Assembly (NCBI GenBank): GCA_947561395.2
Contig: OX387190.1
Span: 20,020,858-20,084,857, forward strand
DNA from: Buxus sempervirens
Lineage: Eukaryota; Streptophyta; Magnoliopsida; Buxales; Buxaceae
DNA: 64,000 nt
Direction of reading: 5' to 3'
Shown here: in pieces, positions 44,986-57,620 of the stretch
Layout of the letters: each line of letters opens with the position of its first letter
How positions within the stretch are numbered: position 1 is the stretch's first letter
Translations under genes and position numbers: made by a program
The notes under the pieces: model-generated
What the model was told of the DNA's origin: nothing
Database searches by the model: none
The model's input: only the letters and a program-made list of their open reading frames with translations

Positions 44986-45325
44986 ATATGAGCTGATGAA
45001 ATTTCCAAGCAGCAAAACCGGCAATCTGCGCACATGGAAAAAAGCTGCACACGTGGCGAGTTGCGCAGGAAAATATCTCGGGGATCAAATCCGTAAATAT
45101 CCGAACATTCGAAATATCCCAGGGACTAAATCCGTGAAAATCCGAGAATATCGGATTAAATCAAAAATTGCCAGCGACTAAATCTGAATTTTTCAGATTT
45201 TTACGTCCTGCGAGCGGTGGCATTAAATGATTTTCATCATTATGCCGCTCGCGCGGACGTGGCGAGCGAGCATGCGCCCACCTTGAGCTGGGCGCCAAGG
45301 TGGGCGGCACCTTTTTTTTCTTGCC

Positions 45326-45332
45326 TATATAA
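45326..45332 (+). promoter_or_regulatory. TATA box of the element B LTR
   Basis: TATATAA in CCTATATAACCCGCG, in an otherwise GC-rich stretch. The expected transcription start is near 45357. The equivalent is at 62153-62159 in the 3' LTR. Confidence 0.65.
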
Positions 45333-46280
45333 CCCGCGCGAAATCTCGCGCACAGGGTTGGAAGTTTTTGTCGAAAAAAAACTAAGGGTTGGGATTTTTT
45401 ATTCTCGGGTTGGGATTTTTTTTCAGTGAAGGTTTTTACTCTGGTTGGCTGTTGGTTCTCAAAAACTTCCCCTCCCGTGGCCTGACTTCCCTCCCTATAT
45501 CCCCAAGCACCCGACCTTGCCTTCTGATCCCTTCTTTTCTCCTTCTTCTTCACCCTTCTACCAAAGACCGGAGGAGCTGCTTGCGGTGGCTGTTGGAGAG
45601 GAAGCTCGCAGCGGCGTTTCGCTTCGAGGAGGTCACACACTTCCACGAAAGAGCTCAGAACTTTCAGGTATTGTCCCCCTCTAGCTCCTATACCACATAT
45701 ATGAAAACTGGTTGTCTTGCATGACTTTTCTTGTGTAAGTATGGTATCCACCACGTTTGCTTCCACATGGGATCTCCCAGGCTACGGTTCCGGGCAATAT
45801 GGGATTTGGCGTAAAAGGGAGTGTGTTCCCAGCTAAGTGAGTCTTTTGTATCCCTGTAAACCCCCCCTCTCCTTCCTTTCCCTGACGGTTACCGGACATG
45901 CTCGAAGGTCCGGTCTAGTCCAGGCGTAAGTGAGAGTTTTGTATTTTTTGTTGCCCATGCAATCCCTGTCTTTTATGGTCACTATTTAATTTTTGTTAAA
46001 CATGCCAACATGCTCCCCAACCCCCTGCCTGTGTGCTTGCTAACATGCTCCATCATCCTCATTACCCCTGTGAAGTCATCGGGCTTGGTTTTATGTATCA
46101 TCGGGCTCGGTTTTGCTTAAAAAGAAATTTGGGGGTCGTGTGATGAAGTAGTTCAAATTAATTTAAATGCATGTTTAAGGATCTCTTGGGAGTCTGGGGA
46201 ACATCTGGGAAGTGTTACAGAGCTCAAAATCAGCTCAGAAATGGAGTTTGAAAGAAAAACCCAGAGCATCGGGTATCCGC

Positions 46281-46380
46281 CGAGCTCGCGCGAAGCTCGC
46301 GCGAATCTCGCGAAGCTTGCGCGAAGCTCGCGCGAAACTCGCGCGAATCTCGCGAAGCTCGCGCGAACCTCGCGCCCACC
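46281..46380. repeat. CGCGAA-rich variable repeat in the element B 5' LTR
   Basis: Short tandem units of the type GCTCGCGCGAA. The copy in the 3' LTR (63108-63232) is 23 bp longer, so the locus has changed since insertion. Confidence 0.8.
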
Positions 46381-47676
46381 TCTTTTTTTATGTGTTTTTT
46401 TCGCGTTTTCGGTCCGCCCGGCCCACGCCGACCTCGCGCCTAGTGCCCGAGGTCGGCGCATACCCCTAAAAAATGCCAAATTGATATATTTTTGAAAATT
46501 TCCAAAAATGCCCTTCACTGTACCGCGGGGGGCTTCGCCCCCCCACACCCCCCACCCCTTTTGTTCGTTGCACATCCAACTCGTACCTTGGTACGGCTTG
46601 GACCCAGCACAATGAGCCAGTTTTTTTTCTGACAGAGTGTCTATCTTGTGTCTTTTTGTGTGATTATTGTTAAATGTGAATGATATTTCTGAACCGAATC
46701 GAATAAACCAATAGGGTTTCTGGGTCACCCGGAAACCCGATGTGGGACTTGGACTCCCGGTCCAACTTGACTTCCAGTGGGCCTTCCAACGGGGCCCACC
46801 AAGCCCAATAAACACCAAAGCATGCCATTAAAATAATTTAAATAAAAATGAACAATTTGAATCGGGCGGGCCAAACCCAATGCGGCCCACCCAAGCCTTG
46901 TTATGTGAAATTGATGCATGAATTGCGTGGTTTGGCCGAGACCAAGGGCAAGGGCCTACCGGGCCCGCCAAAGCCCACCCACCGAACCAAGGAAGGGTGC
47001 AAACCCTAACTTTCGGTAACTTGGGCTTACAAGCCCAGATTTGGACTACGGGCCCCAAGCCCAGTGTCCAAATCACTTTGGCAAGATTAAAAAGATAAAT
47101 CCGATAAAAAATACTTGGATACCATGTGGGCCCACCTTAGGGGCCCACAAACCGGTCCGGCCCACTTGTGCATGAAAAACACTTAATCTTCAAATCTGAA
47201 CTTAAAGTAAAAATCAATTGAACTAACCAAAGCCCAAAGGACCTCTCAGGCTAGACTGAGGTCCACAAGGGTACACGGGCTTGACTAAGCCCACCAAGGA
47301 TACCGTGGGCCTTCCAACGGGGCCCACCCAACCAGACTCAGATCACCTAAGTAATCAAGATAAAAGCAACTAAAGGGACCCACACCACTCAGGTGGTCCC
47401 GCAAGACTAAACCAAATTGCATATCGGATTAGGAATCGGGTGAGACCAATGTAAGCTGACTCAAACCAGGGAACCCACGGGACCCGTCATCCGACGGGGT
47501 GGACCGGGGTGTCTATGGACTTCCCCGAACCACAACCGAGAACAGACTTAGAATCTCAAGCCGCAGACCAAAAAGCCCTAATAGACAGGATTAGGCACCC
47601 AGGTGTCCACCTGCACCCCATCAGGCGGTGGCGACTCCGAATCACCCCGTGCCGCGTTTCCCACGCGCGCACAGCC

Positions 47677-47695
47677 TGGCGACTCCGCTGGGGAC
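47677..47695 (+). other. Element B primer-binding site
   Basis: TGGCGACTCCGCTGGGGAC, three bases after the LTR; Tat-type site as in element A. Confidence 0.9.
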
Positions 47696-49208
47696 AAGTC
47701 CAGCCCAGTAGGACCCTGGTTAGATGAGTCAGCATAAGAGAGATTTAGTTGATTTTTAGGGTTTCTTACTACCTCGTTTAGTAAGATACAGAATACGCAT
47801 AATTACGCGTTCTGGGGAGTCCTGTCAAAGGGACGCGATAATTGCCTAAGGCAAGTGGGATTTAAGCGGTCCCTTGTGACCCCCCACTTACCTGGGGACT
47901 CTCCCGGAACCTCGTATTGCGTGCTAATTCTGCACCTTACTATACAAGACAGTAACAATCCCTTTGCCAACAAAATCTAGACAAAGCTCACCTGTGTAGA
48001 CACAGCACGTAGCCCAACTGCACACACAGGCACACCACCACACCGTGGATGGATTTTTTTATTTTTTGTTCTTGTGAGATAAACTGCGTGGGGTGACACG
48101 CACGAGGGAGGCTGCGTGAGTGATCCGACCCTTGGTAGATGAGTGAAATCGGATATTGCTACTTCTTTACCAAACCTAGACCTCTCTAGCAGCCTACCCT
48201 TCTGATTCCTATGAATTGATCTTTGGGATGGTATTAGCACCTACGCTCCCGTGGCTTGCCGGGGAAAGCAGGGTAAACCCATCCCCCCAGTTTTCTGGAG
48301 TCCATTAGCACCACTGGTTTCTTGCCGTGGCACGCGAGGATCCAGTACTGGTCCAGACCCTTGTAGGCTTATGTCTCGGGCTGGGTATCCTTCCCCACCT
48401 AACGTTTCTGAATGAACCTTGCGTTGAGCATGAGAGGGTGAGTAGGATGTGAATGATGAATAAAATTGGAATAAAATTCAGAGTCCATCAGGGGCAGCAA
48501 CCCCCGCTTTTTGCATCAAATGGAGTAAACCCTAGATGCTGGGCTACCTCGGCCCTAGCTTAGGAAACTCACCTAACCATGATCAGGGGAACCACCCCAG
48601 ATCCATGCATGGAGTCCTGTATGCTATGGGTCTTGACCCATTAGAGTCCGCTGGGAGCACTTTAAGTCCAGATTGGTCTTTTAGAGCAAATGAAAGCCGG
48701 CCAGATCAGACAAACAGATGAAAGCATGCCAGATCAGAACATGGGCACTAAACCCGAGATCTAGGAATTTTTAGCCTACCCGTCTGGAAAGCAATTTGTA
48801 TCCTTCCTTTTGGCTCCCAACAGCCTTAAGGATGAATTCTTTGAAGTTTTTTGTAAATATCTTGTAAACCTTCGCCCTCGATGGCAAGTTGTAATTTTTG
48901 CTGTGGTACGATGCCAAAAGCAGATGAAAGAACAGATGAAAGACAGAAAGACCGATCGGGACTTGAATGTGCTCCTTTACACAAGTATGTCTAGGAGTCG
49001 CGCCTACATTGGCGCCAACCCTTAGGACCACACACCATGTGTGCCTGAGTTAAAGTTCCGCACTGGTTTTGTCTTTTGCTTTATTTTGTGAAGCATGTTA
49101 GAACTGCTAGTGATTAGCCTTTTGCTTGAAATTATGCATGTCTTAGGACTGATTAAGAGTTTGGTGTGGAACCTTAAACTGATTTGGAATTTCAATCGGA
49201 TAGTTGGC
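47696..49208 (+). other. Element B 5' leader
   Basis: About 1.5 kb without a supported gene. Short ORFs on both strands have no family features. Confidence 0.5.
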
Positions 49209-50256
49209 ATGGCATCTTCATCCTCATCTGAGAGAACCCGTTTCCCTAGGATAGAAAAGTGTGCCTGGGATACCCCCTGGATCCGTTCTTGGACAAGGCA
49301 GCTCCAAGGGAGTGAGCAGATTGAATGGGAGCACAAATACCACATGGGACAGACTTTGTCCCTGTTAAACGTGCCGATTAACTGGGATATGATCCAAGCA
49401 ACATTGCTTTTCTGGGATCCCCAGCTTTCAGTGTTTCGATTCGGGATCAATGAGTTGACTTCCACAATTGAGGAACTTGACCTGTTCCTCCGATTTCGCG
49501 ACTTAGGAAAACCCGCTAGGCCAAGTCTCAAAGAAAGCTACAAGAATGAAGCGTGCGCTTTCTTTGGCCTCTCAAGGGGAGAATTCCAGACCTTAGGAGG
49601 TGACAAAGCATTCGCTAGGGTCTCCAAAACATTCCTTGCTGAAAAGATAAAAAAACAAAAAGCAGGAAAGACCCCGGGCTTGGTTTGACACCTTCACCCT
49701 TGTGGTTCTGTCACAAATCTTCTTTCCAACTGGAGGAGACACCATTAATTTGGCCCTCATGGAAATTGTGGATCAACTCAGGGCAAGATACCGAATCATG
49801 CCACTAATCCTAGCTCAACTGTTATATTCCCTGACTCTGTCCAAAAACGGAACCCGGAGGTTTCGAGGGCGCGCTCCCCTTCTCCGCATTTGGCTGCAAG
49901 ACCACCTGATGGTGTCATCACCTGTCAGTACACACTACGGCCTAGTCCGTGACAACACACATCGGTTGGCTCAAAGAGAGATCCGACCAGACCTACCCAC
50001 TCGTGAGGATTGGTTCAACCACTTTCTCCACCTGAAGGGAGAAACAGACATTCGATGGTGGGGCACATACAACATCCCCTACACCCCCATTGTAGCTTTC
50101 AAGAAAAGAGAGGGACTTGCCTTGATAGGCCTCACCCATGCCGTGCCGCACTATCCGATCCGGGTTCTGAGACAGTTTGGGAAACCGCAGGGAACCCCGA
50201 TCCAAGACAACCTAAGAAGTCTGACTGGTCCACTCACTAAGGGACTGAGGGCATAG
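49209..50256 (+). pseudogene. Element B PMD-like ORF upstream of gag (broken, about one break)
   Basis: ATG at 49209 (MASSSSSERTRFP). Landmarks shared with antisense gene 2 of element A: FRFGINELTSTIEELD, RPSLKESYKNEA, FFPTGGDTINLALM, APLLRIWLQDHL and YPIRVLRQFG. In Ogre elements an extra ORF1 lies in exactly this place. Its role is unknown. It lacks the coiled-coil tail that ends the gene of A; whether this is original cannot be told. Sense orientation here contrasts with antisense in A. Confidence 0.8.
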
Positions 50257-50890
50257 TTACTGGCAGAATGGACGAGGGTGTGCTTGTACCGATGGTTTGT
50301 CGTATTTGTGATCAGCATGATATACTTGGCGCCGCGGCGGCGCCTCTTAATTGAAGCGTGGTTTCATTTTCGCGCTACTATATTGTTTAAATTTTAACAA
50401 AACTAAAACTTGGAATAAAAGAATTAATTCCCTCCAATAAGGCAACTCGGTCTCAGACAGACCACCTCTTCTTAAATAATTGCAATATTCCTGGTCGCTG
50501 CGACCACCTAATTTCCTTTATTTGCATCCCCCCATGGAGATCGCAAAACCCAGCAAGTGTTTAAAAACACCCAAGACCTTGAGCTCAGATCACACCCGTC
50601 TGTATCTTTTCCAGATCATTCAGTCCAACCTTGGGGCACTGAAGCCGCCGGTGATTAAACCGTTTGGTGGATGAACGTCCTGGTATAGCCTTCCCCTTGT
50701 GAGGCACCGAAGTCAATGGTGATTAAACCAACGACTAGCTAAGGCACGCCCGGGAACTACTAGCCGAAATTAGGTGCCGACGCCGCCAGTGAACGAACTG
50801 GAGATTGGTTGAGGTACGCCTGGGTGCTGCTTTTCAGCGTACCCCCTGCGGAGACCCTGATTGGTCCAACCCCGTGATTCTGAGCTCAAA
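50257..50890 (+). other. Spacer with short diverged repeats
   Basis: Between the PMD-like ORF and the 107-bp array. Repeats of the type GCCGCCGGTGATTAAACC recur at about 50645, 50710 and 50780, with relatives near 57640-57800. No gene is seen. Confidence 0.5.
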
Positions 50891-50899
50891 CAAAACCCC

Positions 50900-52830
50900 T
50901 TTAATTGAAGGTTCTCTTTCCTTGCCTAAATTGCTAAAATAGATCAGTGATTTAGGGTTCTCTTTCCCAGTCGCTCCCGAGTGACTAAAATAGATCAGTT
51001 TTCAAAATTCTTAGGGTTCTCTTTCCCAGCCACTCCCAAATGGCTAAAATAGATCAGCTTTAAAAAATAGGGTTCTCTCTCCCAGTTGCCTACGGGTAGC
51101 TAAAATAGATTCGGTCACTAGGGTTCTCTTTCCCAGTCGCCTCCGAGCGTCTAAAATAGATCAGTTTTCAAAAATAGGGTTCTCTCTCCCAGTCGCCTAC
51201 GGGTAGCTAAAATAGATTCGGTCATTAGGGTTCTCTTTCCCAGTCGCCTCCGAGCGTCTAAAATAGATCAGCTTTCAAAAATAGGGTTCTCTCTCCCAGT
51301 TGCCTACGGGTAGCTAAAATAGATTCGGTCACTAGGGTTCTCTTTCCCAGTCGCCTCCGAGCGTCTAAAATAGATCAGCTTTCAAAAATAGGGTTCTCTC
51401 TCCCAGTAGCCTACGTGTAGCTAAAATAGATTCGATCACTAGGGTTCTCTTTCCCAGTCGCTTCCAAGCGACTAAAATAGATCAGCTTTCAAAAATAGGG
51501 TTCTCTCTCCCAGTTGCCTACGGGTAGCTAAAATAGATTCGGTCACTAGGGTTCTCTTTCCCAGTCGCCTCCGAGCGTCTAAAATAGATCAGTTTTCAAA
51601 AATAGGGTTCTCTCTCCCAGTCGCCTACGGGTAGCTAAAATAGATTCGGTCATTAGGGTTCTCTTTCCCAGTCGCCTCCGAGCGTCTAAAATAGATCAGC
51701 TTTCAAAAATAGGGTTCTCTCTCCCAGTTGCCTACGGGTAGCTAAAATAGATTCGGTCACTAGGGTTCTCTTTCCCAGTCGCCTCCGAGCGTCTAAAATA
51801 GATCAGCTTTCAAAAATAGGGTTCTCTCTCCCAGTAGCCTACGTGTAGCTAAAATAGATTCGATCACTAGGGTTCTCTTTCCCAGTCGCTTCCAAGCGAC
51901 TAAAATAGATCAGCTTTCAAAAATAGGGTTCTCTCTCCCAGTTGCCTACGGGTAGCTAAAATAGATTCGGTCACTAGGGTTCTCTTTCCCAGTCGCCTCC
52001 GAGCGTCTAAAATAGATCAGTTTTCAAAAATAGGGTTCTCTCTCCCAGTCGCCTACGGGTAGCTGAAATAGATTCGGTCACTAGGGTTCTCTTTCCCAGT
52101 CGCCTCCGAGCGTCTAAAATAGATCAGCTTTCAAAAATAGGGTTCTCTCTCCCAGTTGCCTACGGGTAGCTAAAATAGATTCGGTCACTAGGGTTCTCTT
52201 TCCCAGTCGCCTCCGAGCGTCTAAAATAGATCAGTTTTCAAAAATAGGGTTCTCTCTCCCAGTAGCCTACGGGTAGCTAAAATAGATTCGATCACTAGGG
52301 TTCTCTTTCCCAGTCGCTTCCAAGCGACTAAAATAGATCAGCTTTCAAAAATAGGGTTCTCTCTCCTAGTTGCTTACGGGTAGCTAAAATAGATTCGGTC
52401 ACTAGGGTTCTCTTTCCCAGTTGCTTCCAAGCGACTAAAATAGATCAGCTTTCAAAAAGAGGGTTCTCTCTCCCAGTTGCCTACGGGTAGCTAAAATAGA
52501 TTCGGTCACAAGGGTTCTCTTTCCCAGTTGCTTCCAAGCGACTAAAATAGATCAGTTTTCAAAAATAGGGTTCTCTCTCCCAGTTGCCTACGGGTAGCTA
52601 AAATAGATTCGGTCGTAAGGGTTCTCTTTCCCAGTCGCTTCCAAGCGGCTAAAATAGATCAGCTTTCAAAAATAGGGTTCTCTCTCCCAGTTGCCTACGG
52701 GTACCTAAAACAGATTCGATCACTAGGGTTCTCTTTCCCAGTCGCCCCCGGGCGTCTGAAATAGATCAGTCTTCAAAAATCAGGTTCTCTCCCCTTGTTA
52801 CCTACTGGTAGCTAAAATAGATCAGTTAGG
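50900..52830. repeat. 107-bp tandem array with 428-bp higher-order repeat
   Basis: Each 107-bp unit is a dimer of two similar halves of about 53 bp, both starting AGGGTTCTCT and containing CTAAAATAGAT. There are about 17-18 units. A variant pair (CCAGTAGCC at 51403 and 51831) is spaced 428 bp, that is four units, and the block 51121-51548 is nearly identical to 51549-51976. The ends of the array are more diverged. Confidence 0.93.
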
Positions 52831-52975
52831 CGAAACGTATCAGAAGACAAAATAAATAAATCAGATAAAGTTGTGTATTCAAGGAAAATTGCACTAATGC
52901 TTGTTAACTGAACCCCAGGTACCAAGAAAGGGCTTGCAGAAGTCCATATTGTTAAGACCAAGGAATAGGCCCGAT
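52831..52975 (+). other. Gag leader of element B
   Basis: Short noncoding stretch between the array and the gag ATG; the frame is open upstream of the ATG from 52901. Confidence 0.4.
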
Positions 52976-54394
52976 ATGGACCAACAAGGAGAGCAGACAC
53001 CGCTGGGGCAACACTCGGCAGAATCTAGCCATGGGCCAGCAGTGAATGAGATGCAACAGCGAATCGACGGCATGGGTTCCGTCATCCAGGAGCTAATGGC
53101 AGAACTAAGAGAATTGAAGCAAGTTCCACCCGCAGTGTCGGCCACCCAGCGGCCACAGCCACATCTCCCACCACAGGCAGAGATGGCACCACCACTATAC
53201 CCGGGTCATCCTCCTCCCGAGGCACCACTACAGCCACCACCAGCGGCACCTTTCCATATCACGCAGCAAGATCAGTTCGCACCGGCTCAACTGGGGCAGG
53301 ATGACGAAGACTGGTACAGAACTCAGGAAGCGCAGTTTGAAGGAAAGTTGGCAACAGTAAGGGAAGAAAACAAGGCAGAAATGGCCGCCATGAGAGAACT
53401 CCTCAAACAGGCCCAACCCAGTACAGTGCAGAATGAGGCTACGCTTGAAAACCTCTGCTTCTTCACGGACACCCAGCTCCCAGCTAAGTTCAAATGTCCT
53501 GAGCTACATCAATTAGATGGCACGGGTTGCCCACTGAACCACCTAAGGGCATATTCTGGCGACATGTGTCAGTATGCCAAGGAAGAACAGATCATGGTAC
53601 AGTTCTTCCAGAAGTCGTTGACTGACGCGGCTCACTCTTGGTTTTTGAGTCTGGATAAAATCAAAATTAAGACGTGGAACGACTTGGCCGCTGTGTTCAT
53701 CCAGCGGTATCGCTTGAATAGCCCAATGGTTCAAACCCGGGCAGAATTGCAAAGGTTGTCAAGGAAGAATAGCGAGTCTGTGAGAGACTACGCTAAAAGA
53801 TGGATGGAACTAGCAAGTGTGGTGCAACCTCCGCTCCTTGAACAAGAACAGACTTCTTTGTTCATTCCATCGCTGGGGCAACCATACTTCACAATGCTGT
53901 TAGGACAATGTGCTGCGAACTTCACCGACCTAATCATGGCGGCAGGCCAGATCGAAGATGCGGTTAGGGATGGAAAGATAAGAGGCTCCATGGCAGAATC
54001 CTCCCATGATGGGAAAGAAGGCATAAGATATGAAGGAACGATCAACCAGGTCCGATCTACCAAGCGCAAGAGAGGAAGTGACCATCCCCATGCAAGTGTC
54101 GCCCCGGCTCGGCTAAAGGAGCCCCTGACCAAGGAAGAAAGAAAGAACCGTGTGTTTACACAGCTCCCATATACCTTGGCAGAATTGTTGCCCACCTTGT
54201 TGCAAGAAGGACACCTGAAGCAGGTTCCACCAAATAGAAGGGCACCAGCAAGTAGAGGGTATGACCCAGCTAAGGCATGTGGTTACCATAAAGGGGCACC
54301 GGGGCATGATACTGAGGAATGTTGGAGCCTTCGTCATGCAGTCCAAGATCTTCTTGAAGCTGGGGAACTCAAAATTGATCCTCCGTTGGATTAA
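52976..54394 (+). CDS. gag: Element B gag
   Basis: ATG at 52976 (MDQQGEQTPLG), about 472 residues, looks whole. An N-terminal Pro/Gln-rich and helical part is followed by the gag domain with KFKCPELHQLDGTGCPLNHL, FFQKSLTDAAHSWF and YAKRWMELA. The zinc-knuckle region near the C terminus reads CGYHKGAPGHDTEECW, the same pattern as in element A. It should form particles for its own RNA but would need pol from a relative. The frame ends without protease. Confidence 0.93.
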   Translation: MDQQGEQTPLGQHSAESSHGPAVNEMQQRIDGMGSVIQELMAELRELKQVPPAVSATQRPQPHLPPQAEMAPPLYPGHPPPEAPLQPPPAAPFHITQQDQFAPAQLGQDDEDWYRTQEAQFEGKLATVREENKAEMAAMRELLKQAQPSTVQNEATLENLCFFTDTQLPAKFKCPELHQLDGTGCPLNHLRAYSGDMCQYAKEEQIMVQFFQKSLTDAAHSWFLSLDKIKIKTWNDLAAVFIQRYRLNSPMVQTRAELQRLSRKNSESVRDYAKRWMELASVVQPPLLEQEQTSLFIPSLGQPYFTMLLGQCAANFTDLIMAAGQIEDAVRDGKIRGSMAESSHDGKEGIRYEGTINQVRSTKRKRGSDHPHASVAPARLKEPLTKEERKNRVFTQLPYTLAELLPTLLQEGHLKQVPPNRRAPASRGYDPAKACGYHKGAPGHDTEECWSLRHAVQDLLEAGELKIDPPLD

Positions 54395-56295
54395 AAAATC
54401 TCGGAATATGCAACTGAATTCCAAGAACGCTGATTCGCATCGGCACCCCTTGCATAGTTTGCTGCTCTTTTCTGTTTATCTTTTTCTTTTCGTTTTAATT
54501 CTGAACTTGATAACATGTTTGTTTTGCAAACTCATGAAACCTTTTGGAAAATCACCAAAGTGTTTGACCACACCAAGGCATGACCGTGATCTCGAGACAT
54601 ACCTGAACACTCAAATTTGACAAGTGAAATATGCCAAATGGCATAAACTGTGTAGGTCTCGACATAGCCAAGGGATCCCCCCAACATCACATCAGAAACC
54701 TACCTCGCCAAACAAAGGGGCAAATTGTGATATGGGAGAAAAGAAAAGAAAGGGCAGGGTGCCTATACTAGTCAAAGGTCACTGACATAATCCAGGATCA
54801 ATGATCTCAATGAAATGATGAGAGGCCATCTTTTGGCTAAGATACTTCAAATAAATTCCGCTAGTTAAACGTGTTGAGCTTGATCGTCTCATTTCTAACC
54901 CACGTTATGTCTAGCCACCCCAAACTGGGGTAAAGTCAAAAAGCAAAAGAAAAAAATAATAATGAACAAAGAAGAAGAATGGTTCTCGAGCCAGCTAATC
55001 ATGCAAAAGTAATTAAGTGTTACATTCTCTGTGAAAGGAAGAAAGGCCATCCTTGATCCTCTCCCAAAACTCATCTGACACAAGATGAAACCCTAGCAAA
55101 ACACTTTGAGCCTAGCAATTCCTTCATTAAACCTACCATGTCTTGTCTCCAAAACCGGGGCATAAAGATTCGTACAGTCAAAGATGCAAAGAGGAGAAAG
55201 GTGAAGATAGGGCAAAGCGGAAAGCACCCTAAGAACAAAGGGGACAGAAATAAGGAATGGAGGGAGCCCCAAAAAGCAAGAACTTCAAGAAAGAACTGGG
55301 GGCAGTCCCTCGAAAGTAAAGAAAAGAAAAAAGAAGAAAACGAAAGCCGGGGCAAACCCCGAGGGCAAGAATCAAGAATTGGGGCAGAATACCCAAGAAA
55401 GAAGGGAAAGAAAGAAAAGAACAAAAATGGAAAAAATGAGAAGAAGCTAAGTTGCAAGAATAAAGGTGAAGCGAGCCCTAACCAAAAAAGGGGTGGACAA
55501 GACATGGCTTAACCCATACGTCAATTTCGAGCCTTTATATCATTTCTTTTGGACCCTCTAGCCCAGCCTACATTTCGTCCTACTGTGAAGTCCTTTCTGA
55601 TTACAGAGAATGTAACATCAAATCTTGGGCGAGCTAGCAATGACAAGAACCATAAAAGACAGAGAAGAACTTTGGCTAGACATAATGGTTACCCATAGAG
55701 TGAAGCTATATAGGGTTTGAGCCTGTTTCTCCTTCATTTCTAAACAGTGGAAACAAAGCCTACATTTCGTCCTACGGACAAGTCCTCTCTGATCATTGTG
55801 TGTCGTGATCCATGGAAATTGTCAGGGCCCTAAAACTGGGGTGGGGCACCAAACCCAAATGAGAGAATCAATCCAAAAAAAAATCCCTTACACAACCCCC
55901 AGCCAAGGGTAGGGGAAAAGGAGAAAGAAAAAGAGAGAGAGAAAATCAAAGAAAAATCAGGGTGGGGCAGTACCAAAGAAACCCCCCGAACCCAAAATAA
56001 CTCCCCTCGTTTCAACCAGGGGGCATGCCATTGAAGGCCAAAATGTTGAGACACCTACAGGAAGTGCCGGATGGCACATCTTCCTAAGTCTAAACGAGAG
56101 TGTCAGGTAACTGACCCAAAGATTGCTGGTCTCGCCATGGACCCACTTCAGAAAGAAAAATCCGAACATTTGGTGAATCCCCCAAAAGGTTTCAACAAAG
56201 GAGAAATTACTTGGATTTGCACATAATTTTTGATGAAACAAATGAATTCTAATTGACCCAATTTCACATGAACTTCTACAGGTACTGACAGAACT
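54395..56295 (+). other. Noncoding region of element B downstream of gag
   Basis: No RT, protease or RNase H is recognisable. Imperfect repeats of CCTACATTTCGTCCTAC followed by AAGTCC and TCTGAT occur at about 55570 and 55758, with a third near 58974. Purine-rich stretches give spurious ORFs. Confidence 0.55.
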
Positions 56296-57620
56296 TGAGA
56301 CAGACAGAAAAGCCATCATTGCGTATCCACACGCTGATGCGCAAAAGAACCGTCACCGTGTATTCACACATGGGACGCAGACAAGCCATCACCGCGTATT
56401 CACACGCTGATGCGCAAAAGAACCGTCACCGTGTATTCACACATGGGACGCAGAAAAGCCATCACTGCGTATTCACACGCTGATGCGCAAAAGAACCGTC
56501 ACCGTGTATTCACACATGGGACGCAGACAAGCCATCACCGCGTATTCACACGCTGATGCGCAAAAGAACCGTCACCGTGTATTCACACATGGGACGCAGA
56601 GAAGCCATCACCGCGTATTCACACGCTGATGCGCAAAAGAACCGTGACCGTGTATTCACACATGGGACGCAGAAAAGCCATCACTGCGTATTCACACGCT
56701 GATGCGCAAAAGAACCGTCACCGTGTATTCACACATGGGACGCAGAAAAGCCATCACCGCGTATTCACACGCTGATGCGCAAAAGAACCGTGACCGTGTA
56801 TTCACACATGGGACGCAGAGAAGCCATCACCGCGTATTCACACGCTGATGCGCAAAAGAACCGTGACCGTGTATTCACACATGGGACGCAGAAAAGCCAT
56901 CACTGCGTATTCACACGCTGATGCGCAAAAGAACCGTCACCGTGTATTCACACATGGGACGCAGAAAAGCCATCACTGCGTATTCACACGCTGATGCGCA
57001 AAAGAACCGTCACCGTGTATTCACACATGGGACGCAGACAAGCCATCACCGCGTATTCACACGCTGATGCGCAAAAGAACCGTCACCGTGTATTCACACA
57101 TGGGACGCAGACAAGCCATCACCGCGTATTCACACGCTGATGCGCAAAAGAACCGTGACCGTGTATTCACACATGGGACGCAGAAAAGCCATCACTGCGT
57201 ATTCACACGCTGATGCGCAAAAGAACCGTCACCGTGTATTCACACATGGGACGCAGAAAAGCCATCACCGCGTATTCACACGCTGATGCGCAAAAGAACC
57301 GTGACCGTGTATTCACACATGGGACGCAGAGAAGCCATCACCGCGTATTCACACACTGATGCGCAAAAGAACCGTCACCGTGTATTCACACATGGGACGC
57401 AGAAAAGCCATCACTGCATATTCACACGCTGATGCGCAAAAGAACCGTCACCGTGTATTCACACATGGGACGCAGACAAGCCATCACCGCGTATTCACAC
57501 GCTGATGCAAGAAAAACCGTCACCGTGTATTCACGCATGGGACGCAGAAAAGCCATCATTGCGTATTCACACGCTGATGTAAGAAAGAACCGTCGCAGTG
57601 TGTTCACACATTGGACATAG
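56296..57620. repeat. 73-bp tandem array of element B
   Basis: About 18 units, step 73 bp, each a dimer of two similar halves: CCGTGTATTCACACATGGGA and GCGTATTCACACGCTGATGC. Degenerate copies resume at 57890-58210. Reading frames through it are repeat artefacts. Confidence 0.93.

Larger units (their letters stand above)
44052..47673 (+). repeat. Element B 5' LTR
   Basis: 3622 bp, TGTAAGCACC...GCGCGCACA. The start is fixed by the junction in D pol and by the copy at 60879; the end by the primer-binding site at 47677. It holds a 148-bp tandem array, a TATA box at 45326-45332 and a CGCG-rich variable repeat. Confidence 0.94.

Noticed and set aside
45161-46818. 201- and 221-residue frames in the element B LTR
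   Set aside because: Present in both LTRs, low-complexity and without domain features; LTR sequence is not expected to code.
50900-52830. CRISPR-like or telomere-like array
   Set aside because: Units are contiguous without unique spacers, and AGGGTTCTCT is not the plant telomere repeat; this is a plant tandem repeat.
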